64,000 bases of DNA, taken from Sulfuriferula sp. AH1 (lineage in GTDB: Bacteria; Pseudomonadota; Gammaproteobacteria; Burkholderiales; Sulfuriferulaceae). This document shows positions 1-9,522 of this stretch, piece after piece. The stretch covers positions 2,170,001-2,234,000 of the forward strand of contig NZ_CP021138.1 of NCBI RefSeq assembly GCF_002162035.1, in the 5' to 3' direction. The notes beneath the pieces were generated by a model. It had not been told where the DNA came from and did no database searches. It saw only the letters and a program-made list of their open reading frames with translations. A program made the position numbers and the translations under genes. The stretch's first letter is position 1, and each line of letters begins with the position of its first letter.

Positions 1-1265
1 TCATCGATTCGGCGATCAACGGCATGTTATCCGGACTCGACCCCCACTCCGCCTACATGGATGCAGATGCCTTCAAGGATCTGCAAGTCGGCACCCAGGG
101 TGAATTCGGCGGATTGGGCATAGAAGTCGGCATGGAAGACGGCTTTGTCAAGGTCGTCTCGCCCATAGAAGACACGCCGGCCCAGAAAGCCGGGCTGAAA
201 AGCGGCGACCTCATCATCAAACTCGACGACACCCCGGTCAAAGGCCTGACGATTAACGATGCCGTGAAACGCATGCGCGGCAAACCCAACACGCCCATTA
301 CCTTGACCATCATACGCAAGGGCGTCAGCAAGCCTTTTACCGTCACCCTGATTCGCGCCGTTATCAAAGTCAAGAGCGTGAAATACAAATTGGTTGAACC
401 CAACTTCGGTTACATTCGCATCACGCAGTTCCAGGAACACACCGGCGAAAATATGGTTCAAGCCATAGACGCCTTGCAAAAGGAAAACAAAGGTGCACTG
501 AAAGGCGTAGTGCTGGATCTGCGCAACGACCCGGGTGGCCTGCTCAATGGCGCGGTGGGCGTATCCGCTGCATTTCTTAAACCCGATAGCCTCGTGGTAT
601 ATACCGATGGCCGTGCAGAAGATTCCAAAATGAAACTGACCGCCTCGCCCGATTTCTACTTGCGCGGCAATCAGGCTGACTACCTCAAGAACTTGCCGGC
701 CTGGGTAAAAACCGTGCCTATGGTGGTGCTCGTCAATGCCGGCTCGGCTTCCGCTTCGGAAATTGTCGCAGGTGCGTTACAGGACCATAAACGTGCCATC
801 GTGCTTGGCACCCAGTCCTTCGGCAAGGGCTCGGTACAGACGATACTGCCATTGGGCAACGGCACTGGCATCAAATTGACCACTGCGCGTTATTTCACAC
901 CTAGCGGGCGTTCGATTCAGAACAAAGGTATCACGCCGGATATCATTGTCGAGGAAGGCAAAGTCGTTGGCAGCGATCAACAGGATGGATTCGGCGTACG
1001 CGAAGCCGATCTGGAAAATCATCTGAGCAACCCGAATAGCCCGGCCGATACGGGTACTCTCGTTCCGCCGAAAATTGTCGCCCCGCAAAAAACCGATGAC
1101 AAATCCGGCAAACCGGCCAAAGGCAACAAACTGGAACCAGGCGAAATTGTTTCCAAGGATGATTTCCAGCTCAATCAGGCACTCAGCTTGTTAAAGGGGA
1201 TCAACATCCTTAAGAATGCTGACGCATCGACGAAAGCCGTTGAAAGCAGCACTGCAAAACAGTAA
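1..1265 (+). CDS. S41 family C-terminal processing peptidase (5' end missing)
   Basis: The reading frame is open from base 3, so the gene starts before the window and the first ATG at 24 is internal. The visible part covers the end of the N-terminal helical region, a PDZ domain (roughly the segment GEFGGLGIEV to TLIRAV) and the S41 protease core. The nucleophile Ser lies in NAGSASASEI and the general-base Lys in GTQSFGKGSVQT, the Ser/Lys dyad of CtpA/Prc enzymes. The long Lys/Pro-rich tail after TPDIIVEEG is typical of periplasmic carboxyl-terminal processing peptidases. These enzymes trim or degrade periplasmic proteins at their C-terminus. The MoeB-like gene follows after 2 bases, so the two are probably co-transcribed. 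The signal peptide cannot be seen. Confidence 0.93.
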   Translation, partial: IDSAINGMLSGLDPHSAYMDADAFKDLQVGTQGEFGGLGIEVGMEDGFVKVVSPIEDTPAQKAGLKSGDLIIKLDDTPVKGLTINDAVKRMRGKPNTPITLTIIRKGVSKPFTVTLIRAVIKVKSVKYKLVEPNFGYIRITQFQEHTGENMVQAIDALQKENKGALKGVVLDLRNDPGGLLNGAVGVSAAFLKPDSLVVYTDGRAEDSKMKLTASPDFYLRGNQADYLKNLPAWVKTVPMVVLVNAGSASASEIVAGALQDHKRAIVLGTQSFGKGSVQTILPLGNGTGIKLTTARYFTPSGRSIQNKGITPDIIVEEGKVVGSDQQDGFGVREADLENHLSNPNSPADTGTLVPPKIVAPQKTDDKSGKPAKGNKLEPGEIVSKDDFQLNQALSLLKGINILKNADASTKAVESSTAKQ

Positions 1266-1267
1266 CC

Positions 1268-2050
1268 ATGCAAGATGCTGACCTGCTTCGTTACAGCCGG
1301 CATATCCTGCTCAACGATATCGGCATAACAGGTCAGCAAGCCATTCTCGATGCTCGCGTCCTCATTATCGGCGCGGGCGGTCTGGGTTCCCCGGTTGCCC
1401 TCTATCTGGCCGCCAGTGGTGTCGGTCACATCACTATCGCCGACAACGACAGCGTCGACTGCAGTAATCTGCAGCGACAAATCATTCATGACGATGCCGC
1501 CATCGGGCAAAACAAGGCGGTCTCCGCGGCTGCCAGCATCCACAGGCTCAATCCGCGCGTGCACGTCACGCCTGTTTGCGAGCGACTGTCTGGCACACTG
1601 CTCGAGCATCACGTTGCCGCGCATGACGTCATTATTGATGCCAGCGACAACTTCGCCACGCGCCATGCCATCAACCGCGCTTGCCTTGCGCATCGCAAAC
1701 CGCTGGTTTCAGGGGCAGCGGTTCGCTTTGACGGGCAAGTCAGCATCTTTGACATGCGCCGGCCTGACAGTCCGTGCTATCACTGCCTGTATCCGGAAAA
1801 CAGCGATGCTGATGAAGTGAGATGTGCAGAAAACGGCGTGTTTTCACCGCTGGTCGGCATCATCGGCGCGACGCAAGCCGCCGAAGCACTCAAACTCATC
1901 TGCGGCGCGGGAAAAACATTGAATGGTCGTCTGTTACTGCTGGATGCGCTTGATATGCAGTGGCGCAGCATCAAACTTACACGCGATTCGGAATGCGATG
2001 TATGCGGCCAATACCAGCCGACCGCCGATTCCGAATCGGCAGCTAACTGA
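1268..2050 (+). CDS. moeB: MoeB/ThiF/HesA-family adenylyltransferase
   Basis: A 260-residue E1-like enzyme that adenylates the C-terminal Gly-Gly of a sulfur-carrier protein (MoaD or ThiS). The nucleotide-binding loop IGAGGLGSP is near residues 34-42, the acidic site IADNDSVDC follows, and the arginine finger segment NLQRQ is at 68-72. Four zinc-ligand cysteines sit as CYHC (170, 173) and CDVC (243, 246). C186 in RCAENG lies where ThiF/MoeB proteins often carry a persulfide cysteine. Length fits MoeB without a rhodanese extension. It begins 2 bases after the S41 peptidase stop. MoeB and ThiF cannot be told apart from sequence alone, and one enzyme may serve both pathways. Confidence 0.88.
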   Translation: MQDADLLRYSRHILLNDIGITGQQAILDARVLIIGAGGLGSPVALYLAASGVGHITIADNDSVDCSNLQRQIIHDDAAIGQNKAVSAAASIHRLNPRVHVTPVCERLSGTLLEHHVAAHDVIIDASDNFATRHAINRACLAHRKPLVSGAAVRFDGQVSIFDMRRPDSPCYHCLYPENSDADEVRCAENGVFSPLVGIIGATQAAEALKLICGAGKTLNGRLLLLDALDMQWRSIKLTRDSECDVCGQYQPTADSESAAN

Positions 2051-2060
2051 CGCCTGCAAT

Positions 2061-2633
2061 CTAAATTGCCGTCCGCAGGACCAGCCACAACCCGGCAAAA
2101 TCGGCATTCGGCAGTCGTTTGAAACCGCTCTTGGCAAATTGCTGCCACTTGCCGATCACAATGCAAAGCAGCATGTTAGCGGCAATATTCGCATCGACTG
2201 TGGTTTCGGCTTGCGTCACGGCGATACGCAGACTTTGGCGCAATGTCGCTTCCAGACGGTCGTGCAATTGCGTGATACGCGCCTGCAAGCGGTCATTCTC
2301 GTTGACCAGCGCATCGCCGATCAGCACACGCGTCATGCCGGGGTTGGTTTCGGCAAAGCCTAACAATACCTTGGTAATTGCCTCCAGCTGTGCGATGCCG
2401 CTTTCCTGGCTGGAGGTGATTTTATTGATCAGCCCGAATACGGATTGTTCGATAAACTCGATCAAGCCTTCGAACATCTGCGCCTTGCTGGCAAAATGCC
2501 GGTACAGCGCTGCTTCCGATACTTGCAAACGGGCTGCCAATGACGCCGTCGTGATTTTCTCTGCGGCGGGCATTTCCAACATTTCAGCCAGTGTTTGCAA
2601 TATTTGTAATTTTCTCTCTCCCGGTACTGACAC
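2061..2633 (-). CDS. slmA: SlmA-like TetR-family nucleoid occlusion factor
   Basis: 190 residues with an N-terminal TetR helix-turn-helix (about residues 25-55, TTASLAARLQVSEAALYRHF) closely matching the SlmA recognition-helix region, followed by FASKAQMFEGLIEFIE, also SlmA-like. SlmA binds DNA over the nucleoid and blocks FtsZ assembly there. The start is a GTG at 2633 preceded by a strong AGGGGAG ribosome site. It lies 14 bases after the leuA stop, so it is probably the last gene of the leuA transcript. It converges on the MoeB gene with a 10-base gap. A generic TetR regulator is the alternative, but the motif match is specific. Confidence 0.85.
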   Translation of the reverse strand: MSVPGERKLQILQTLAEMLEMPAAEKITTASLAARLQVSEAALYRHFASKAQMFEGLIEFIEQSVFGLINKITSSQESGIAQLEAITKVLLGFAETNPGMTRVLIGDALVNENDRLQARITQLHDRLEATLRQSLRIAVTQAETTVDANIAANMLLCIVIGKWQQFAKSGFKRLPNADFAGLWLVLRTAI

Positions 2634-2647
2634 TGCTACTCCCCTTA

Positions 2648-4186
2648 TTAAATCTGCGGATGCGCTCGTTCCAATTTATTATACAAGCCGTTTAACGCAT
2701 CCAGATAGGCCTCAGCTGAAGCCACTACGATATCGGTATCCGCACCCTGCCCATTGACGATCCGTCCGGCTTTGGACAGGCGCACGGTCACTTCTCCCTG
2801 GGCATCAGTGCCAGTGGTGATGTTATTCACCGAATACAACTGCAATTCCGCGCTGCTGTTCACTATCTGCTCCAGCGCCTTGAAAGTTGCGTCAACCGGA
2901 CCGCCGCCCGCGGAGCTGGCGGTTTTTTCCTCGCCATGTGCGCTGATCACAACCTTGGCAAAAGGAATCTCGCCCGTTTCCGAGCACACCTTGAGCGATA
3001 CCAATTTGTAGGCTTCAACTGCGTTAGCAGCAGCTTCTTCACTGACTAAAGCGTGCAGATCCTCATCGAAAATCTCGTGTTTCTTGTCGGCCAATTCCTT
3101 GAAACGGGAAAAAGCGGCGTTAACGGCTTCTTCCGTACCCAAATCGATGCCAAGTTCGGTCAGACGGGTACGGAACGCATTGCGTCCGGAATGCTTGCCC
3201 AGCACCATTTTATTGGCGCTCCAGCCGACATCTTCCGCGCGCATGATTTCATAGGTCTCGCGATGCTTGAGCACGCCATCCTGATGGATACCGGACTCAT
3301 GTGCAAACGCATTGGCGCCGACGATGGCTTTGTTCGGCTGCACGGCGAATCCGGTAATGCTAGCCACCAAGCGCGACGCGGGCACTATCTGCGTGGTGTC
3401 GATGCGGGTAGCGCAGTGGAACACATCCGAACGCGTACGCACCGCCATGACGATTTCTTCCAGCGCCGCATTGCCCGCACGCTCACCCAAGCCATTGACA
3501 GTACACTCGACCTGACGCGCGCCATTCATCACCGCTGACAGGGAATTCGCCACTGCCAGCCCCAGGTCGTTGTGACAATGCACCGAAAATATGGCCTTGT
3601 CCGAATTCGGAATACGTTCGCGCAAGTTGCGGATGAGCGTGCCGAATTGCTCAGGTACGCTGTAACCGACTGTATCCGGGATATTCAAAGTACGCGCGCC
3701 GGCATCGATCACCGCCTCCAGTACGCGGCACAGGAAATCCTGATCCGAGCGCCCGGCATCTTCCGGTGAGAACTCGACGTTATCCGTGTATTGCCGTGCC
3801 CAGGTCACCGCTTTGACAGCCTGCTCGATGACCTGATCGGGCGACATGCGCAGCTTCTTCTCCATGTGGATTGGGCTGGTAGCAATAAAGGTATGGATAC
3901 GCGAGGAATTGGCGCCGCGCAACGCTTCGCCGGCGCGCTGGATATCACGTTCCAGGGCGCGTGCCAGACCACAGACGGTACTGTCCTTGACCGCATCGGC
4001 GACTGCCTTGACCGATTCAAAATCACCGTTCGAGGCGGCCGGGAAACCGGCCTCGATGATGTCCACCCGCATGCGCTCCAGTTGCCGCGCGATACGGACC
4101 TTTTCCTCGCGCGTCATCGACGCGCCGGGGCTCTGCTCGCCATCGCGCAAAGTTGTATCAAATATAATCAAATGGTCGCTGCTCAT
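2648..4186 (-). CDS. leuA: 2-isopropylmalate synthase
   Basis: 512 residues, the usual length for type 1 LeuA. It condenses acetyl-CoA with 2-oxoisovalerate in the first committed step of leucine synthesis. The N-terminus carries the HMGL-like TIM barrel signature [16 protein letters not shown], the metal-binding [13 protein letters not shown], and [15 protein letters not shown]. The C-terminal third (from about residue 390) is the LeuA regulatory domain for leucine feedback, with the glycine-rich [18 protein letters not shown] at 4186 has GGAGT upstream. It lies downstream of pssA on the same strand, separated by about 190 bases, so it may have its own promoter. I saw no leucine-rich leader peptide in that gap. 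Confidence 0.97.
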   Translation of the reverse strand: MSSDHLIIFDTTLRDGEQSPGASMTREEKVRIARQLERMRVDIIEAGFPAASNGDFESVKAVADAVKDSTVCGLARALERDIQRAGEALRGANSSRIHTFIATSPIHMEKKLRMSPDQVIEQAVKAVTWARQYTDNVEFSPEDAGRSDQDFLCRVLEAVIDAGARTLNIPDTVGYSVPEQFGTLIRNLRERIPNSDKAIFSVHCHNDLGLAVANSLSAVMNGARQVECTVNGLGERAGNAALEEIVMAVRTRSDVFHCATRIDTTQIVPASRLVASITGFAVQPNKAIVGANAFAHESGIHQDGVLKHRETYEIMRAEDVGWSANKMVLGKHSGRNAFRTRLTELGIDLGTEEAVNAAFSRFKELADKKHEIFDEDLHALVSEEAAANAVEAYKLVSLKVCSETGEIPFAKVVISAHGEEKTASSAGGGPVDATFKALEQIVNSSAELQLYSVNNITTGTDAQGEVTVRLSKAGRIVNGQGADTDIVVASAEAYLDALNGLYNKLERAHPQI

Positions 4187-4378
4187 GGTTTACTCCATGC
4201 TAAATATCACTGAACTGGTTTGCCTGCAAACAGATGATTGCCAGGCACGAATGTCACGAAGAGGAAAGGGGGTTTATTATTAGCGCGCCAAGCGCAGCAG
4301 CCGGACGGATAGCAGCATACTGAATGAATTGTTCGTAAGCATGCATAAGTACTCTGTTCACAATTGACAAGAAAATTG

Positions 4379-5155
4379 TTATTGCGGCTTGATTTTGTTT
4401 CTGCGTAACCATGCCCAGGCACTGCTCGCATAACCCGATAACGCGTACAGCGTCACGATGGCGAACAGGATTTCAGGCGGACTGTACGCGACCAGCACGA
4501 ATCCCATTGCAATCAGAAACACGACGACAAAAGGTACGCTGCGCCGCAAGTTGATATCCTTGCCGCTGTAATAGCGCACATTGCTCACCATCGTCAAACC
4601 GGCGAACAGTGTCACAAAAAATGCCAGCCATCTGACATCGTTCCCGGCGATGCCGTATTCATTCATCACCCACACCAGGCCAGCGACCAGCGCCGCCGCT
4701 GCCGGGCTGGGCAAGCCCTGGAAATAACGCTTATCTGCCACATCCAGTTGCGTATTGAAGCGTGCAAGGCGCAATGCAGCGCCGACGCAATACACGAACG
4801 CCGCCATCCATCCCAGCTTCCCCATGCCTTTCAACGCCCAGACATAGGCGATCAGGGCCGGCGCAACGCCAAATGACACCATATCCGACAAGGAATCATA
4901 CTCGGCACCGAATGCACTTTGCGTATGGGTCAAACGAGCCACACGACCGTCCAGCCCGTCCAGCACCATCGCCACGAATATTGCCACCGCCGCCAGTTCG
5001 AAACGACCATTCATGGCCTGCACGATGGCATAGAAGCCGGCAAACAGCGCTGCTGTGGTAAACAGGTTTGGCAGCAGGTAAATTCCACGCCGCTGCGATT
5101 GCTTACCGATTAACGGTTTGTAACTATGATGTTCTGACATAGGTTTATCTGGCAT
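4379..5155 (-). CDS. pssA: CDP-diacylglycerol--serine O-phosphatidyltransferase
   Basis: 258 residues. An integral membrane enzyme that makes phosphatidylserine, the precursor of phosphatidylethanolamine. The CDP-alcohol phosphotransferase signature D-G-x2-(A)R-x8-G-x3-D-x3-D is complete, from DGLDGRVAR to GAEYDSLSD. About seven hydrophobic segments follow, and the basic C-terminal tail (WLRRNKIKPQ) fits a cytoplasmic end. An alternative ATG lies five codons in (MSEHHSYKP). The gene sits between ilvC and leuA, an order common in betaproteobacteria, where branched-chain synthesis genes flank pssA. The ilvC terminator upstream suggests independent transcription. Confidence 0.95.
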   Translation of the reverse strand: MPDKPMSEHHSYKPLIGKQSQRRGIYLLPNLFTTAALFAGFYAIVQAMNGRFELAAVAIFVAMVLDGLDGRVARLTHTQSAFGAEYDSLSDMVSFGVAPALIAYVWALKGMGKLGWMAAFVYCVGAALRLARFNTQLDVADKRYFQGLPSPAAAALVAGLVWVMNEYGIAGNDVRWLAFFVTLFAGLTMVSNVRYYSGKDINLRRSVPFVVVFLIAMGFVLVAYSPPEILFAIVTLYALSGYASSAWAWLRRNKIKPQ

Positions 5156-5287
5156 TGGATTTAGGCTGGTGCAAAAGCGTTACTATTGCCCTTACATGAT
5201 CCGAACGTAAACGATGTCTCAACGAATGTTTTTGTATCGATTTCTCATCGCTGGCAAGCATCGGATTACGTTTGGCAGGTACCAAAC

Positions 5288-5312
5288 AAAACGAGGTCTG
5301 CGACCTCGTTTT
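5288..5312 (-). terminator. Rho-independent terminator after ilvC
   Basis: An 11-base perfect stem (AAAACGAGGTC / GACCTCGTTTT) around a 3-base loop, 11 bases past the ilvC stop. On the minus strand it is followed by TGTTTGGT after TTTT, a usable U-rich tract. The stem is symmetric enough to work in both directions, but no plus-strand gene ends here. Confidence 0.85.
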
Positions 5313-5322
5313 GGCTTTATCA

Positions 5323-6893
<1,571 letters not shown>

Positions 6894-6895
6894 GT

Positions 6896-8620
6896 TCAAA
6901 GCTCCTCTGCCAAAATCATTTCAGTAATACCTGCGCCGCCCGGTACCATAGGGAACACGTTTTCAGTCTGGTCGGTGATGAAATCCATAAACACCAGACG
7001 ATCCTTGAGCGCAAATGCTTCGCGCAGAGCGGGTTCGACGTCTTCCGGTTTTTCGATCTTCATGCCCACATGGCCATACGCCTCGGCGAGCTTGACAAAG
7101 TCAGGCAAGGAATCCATGTAGGATTCGGCATAACGATTGCCATAGAAGAACTCCTGCCATTGCCGCACCATACCCATGTAGCGGTTATTCAGATTCACGA
7201 TTTTAAGCGGGATATGGTACTGGCGACAGGTAGATAACTCCTGTATACACATCTGTATGCTCGATTCACCGGTAATACACGCCACATCACGATGCGGATG
7301 CGCCAGCTGCACGCCCATCGCTGCCGGCAAACCGAATCCCATGGTGCCCAGGCCGCCGGAAGTCACCCAACGGCGCGGCTGGTCGAATTTATAGAACTGC
7401 GCCGCCCACATTTGATGCTGACCGACGTCGGTGGTGACAAAGGCATCGCCCTTGGTCACTTCCCACAGTTTCTCCACCACATACTGCGGCTTGATGATAT
7501 TGCTCTTGCGATCGAATTTGAGGCAGTCCTTGCTGCGCCAATCCTCGATCTGCGACCACCATGCGCCCAGCGCGGCTTCATCACGACGTTCCTTGCCGGT
7601 TTTGATCAGTTTGATCAATTCATCCAGTACCGCCGCCACGTCACCCACGATAGGCACATCCACTTTCACGCGTTTGGAAATGGAAGAAGGATCGATATCG
7701 ATATGAATGATGCGGCGCGCTTCACGCGCAAAGTGATCGGGCGAACCGATCACGCGATCGTCAAAACGTGCGCCTACGGCCAGCAATACGTCACAGTGCT
7801 GCATCGCCATATTGGCTTCGTAGGTGCCATGCATGCCCAGCATGCCGACGAATTGCTTGTCAGTCGCCGGATAGGCGCCCAGGCCCATCAGCGTATTGGT
7901 GCACGGAAAACCCAGCATCCGGGTCAGCTCGATCAGCTGTTTCGACGCATTGCCCAGCACCACGCCGCCGCCGCTGTATATCATCGGGCGTTTGGCCTCG
8001 AACAGCATTTGCGCGGCTTTCTTGATTTGCCCGGTATGCCCCTTGACCACCGGGGTGTAGGAACGCATGGTTACCGTTTCAGGGTAAAAATATGCGAATG
8101 ACTGGCCGGTGATATCCTTGGGAATATCCACCAGCACCGGACCAGGGCGACCGGTAGAGGCGATATAGAATGCCTTTTTCATGGTTTCGGCCAGATCCTT
8201 GATGTCCTTGACCAGAAAATTGTGTTTCACACACGGACGCGTGATACCCACAGTATCCACTTCCTGGAACGCATCCATGCCGATAGCGCCGGTCGGCACT
8301 TGGCCACTGATCACCACCATCGGAATGGAATCCATGTAGGCCGTGGCGATACCGGTCACGGCGTTGGTCAAACCCGGGCCTGAGGTTACCAGCGCCACCC
8401 CGACCTTGCCGGTCGAACGAGCATAGCCGTCAGCTGCATGTACCGCCGCCTGCTCATGGCGTACCAGCACATGCTTGAACTTGTCTTGTTTGAAAATCGC
8501 GTCGTATATATTGAGCACCGCGCCGCCAGGGTAGCCGAATACAAATTCGACGCCTTCATCTGCCAAGCAACGTACGGTAATCTCAGCGCCTGTTAATTCC
8601 ATTTGCGGTTGCCAATCCAT
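6896..8620 (-). CDS. ilvI: Acetolactate synthase large (catalytic) subunit
   Basis: 574 residues in the thiamine-diphosphate enzyme family. It joins two pyruvates, or pyruvate and 2-oxobutyrate. FGYPGGAVLNIYDA and HEQAAVHAADGYARS at the N-terminus carry the catalytic Glu, a central FAD/transhydrogenase-like domain follows, and the C-terminal ThDP domain holds SGGLGTMGFGLPAAMG and LNNRYMGMVRQWQ. In the diphosphate-binding motif the usual GDG is replaced by GES (TGESSIQM). Related betaproteobacterial enzymes also vary at this spot, so activity is not in doubt. An alternative start MELTGAEITV lies six codons downstream. The chosen ATG has GGATTAA just before it. A promoter is visible directly upstream. 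Confidence 0.95.
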   Translation of the reverse strand: MDWQPQMELTGAEITVRCLADEGVEFVFGYPGGAVLNIYDAIFKQDKFKHVLVRHEQAAVHAADGYARSTGKVGVALVTSGPGLTNAVTGIATAYMDSIPMVVISGQVPTGAIGMDAFQEVDTVGITRPCVKHNFLVKDIKDLAETMKKAFYIASTGRPGPVLVDIPKDITGQSFAYFYPETVTMRSYTPVVKGHTGQIKKAAQMLFEAKRPMIYSGGGVVLGNASKQLIELTRMLGFPCTNTLMGLGAYPATDKQFVGMLGMHGTYEANMAMQHCDVLLAVGARFDDRVIGSPDHFAREARRIIHIDIDPSSISKRVKVDVPIVGDVAAVLDELIKLIKTGKERRDEAALGAWWSQIEDWRSKDCLKFDRKSNIIKPQYVVEKLWEVTKGDAFVTTDVGQHQMWAAQFYKFDQPRRWVTSGGLGTMGFGLPAAMGVQLAHPHRDVACITGESSIQMCIQELSTCRQYHIPLKIVNLNNRYMGMVRQWQEFFYGNRYAESYMDSLPDFVKLAEAYGHVGMKIEKPEDVEPALREAFALKDRLVFMDFITDQTENVFPMVPGGAGITEMILAEEL

Positions 8621-8639
8621 TTAATCCGAAGAACATTCA

Positions 8640-8668
8640 ATACTAAAGCTAAACAGGCTTTAGGTCAA
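8640..8668 (-). promoter_or_regulatory. Putative sigma-70 promoter for ilvI-ilvH-ilvC
   Basis: Reading the minus strand, TTGACC (8668-8663) and TAGTAT (8645-8640) are separated by exactly 17 bases. The -35 matches the consensus at 5 of 6 positions and the -10 at 4 of 6. The predicted start of transcription would be about 13 bases before the ilvI ATG at 8620, in the 53-base gap after the M48 peptidase stop. Assigned by eye from motif and spacing. Confidence 0.55.
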
Positions 8669-8673
8669 AAAAA

Positions 8674-9483
8674 TTACCTTTTTGCAGCTAAATATAGCGG
8701 CATCACCCGCTCTGAATATACCGCCAGATCCTGCATGCGCGTATCCGGGCTGGGATGGGTACTGAGGAACTCGGGCGGATTCCCCCCCAGCTTGCTCATT
8801 TTCTGCCACAGACCGATCGCTGCGCGCGGATCGTAACCTGCCCGTGCTGCCAGCTCCACCCCCATCCGGTCAGCTTCGGTTTCATGCAGGCGGCTATGCG
8901 GCAAGCCGACCCCGACCTGATACAGCTGCCCGGCTGCATTCACCGTGCCGCGACCGACACCGCCTATCTGTGCACCCAGCATACCCAATTGCAGCAAACT
9001 CTGTTCGGATGCCTGCTCGCGCGCATGCTCACGCACTGCGTGAGCGATTTCATGGCCCATTACGGCGGCAATCTCGTCGTCGCTTAACTTGAGCTTGTCG
9101 ATAATGCCGGTATAAATCGCAATCTTGCCGCCAGGCATGCACCATGCGTTCACTTCCGGCGAGCGGATGACATTCACCTCCCATTTCCAGCTCAAGGCAT
9201 CGGGACGAAACACGGCGGTTTGCGGAATCAGCCGGTTGACGATCGCGCGCACTCGTGCAGTTTGCGCCGGGTTCGGGTTCAAATCGCCTTGCCGCGCCTC
9301 TTTACCCAGCAGATTGCTGTAGGTCAGGGTCGCCTGCTGCATCAAAGACTGGCTGGAAACCAGCTGCGACATCGTTTGCGGGCGGTTTATCCCCACCGCT
9401 CCGCCATTCGTTGTATTCACCGTCTGACACCCTGTGACTGTCAACGTACCGATCAAAATGATTGCAAATCGCCTGAATCGCAT
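8674..9483 (-). CDS. M48 family metalloprotease, lipoprotein
   Basis: 269 residues from the ATG at 9483, chosen because GAGGTGAG lies 5 bases upstream and the signal peptide then begins correctly (MRFRRFAIILIGTLTVTGC). Cys19 is the lipobox cysteine (TVTGC). The zinc site is HEIAH (His144, His148) with the third ligand Glu203 in ETEADRMG, as in M48 peptidases such as LoiP/YcaL. It is predicted to be anchored at the periplasmic face of a membrane, probably the outer one, and to act in envelope protein quality control. It precedes ilvI on the same strand but the promoter between them suggests separate transcription. Confidence 0.9.
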   Translation of the reverse strand: MRFRRFAIILIGTLTVTGCQTVNTTNGGAVGINRPQTMSQLVSSQSLMQQATLTYSNLLGKEARQGDLNPNPAQTARVRAIVNRLIPQTAVFRPDALSWKWEVNVIRSPEVNAWCMPGGKIAIYTGIIDKLKLSDDEIAAVMGHEIAHAVREHAREQASEQSLLQLGMLGAQIGGVGRGTVNAAGQLYQVGVGLPHSRLHETEADRMGVELAARAGYDPRAAIGLWQKMSKLGGNPPEFLSTHPSPDTRMQDLAVYSERVMPLYLAAKR

Positions 9484-9522
9484 TATTCTCACCTCTGTCA
9501 ATTCAAATTCCTGCAACCCGTT

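Noticed and set aside
27-479. Antisense ORFs across the S41 peptidase gene
   Set aside because: They mirror the codon pattern of the real gene and have no ribosome site, motif or context.
4187-4378. Leucine attenuator before leuA
   Set aside because: No leucine-codon leader and no competing hairpins could be made out.
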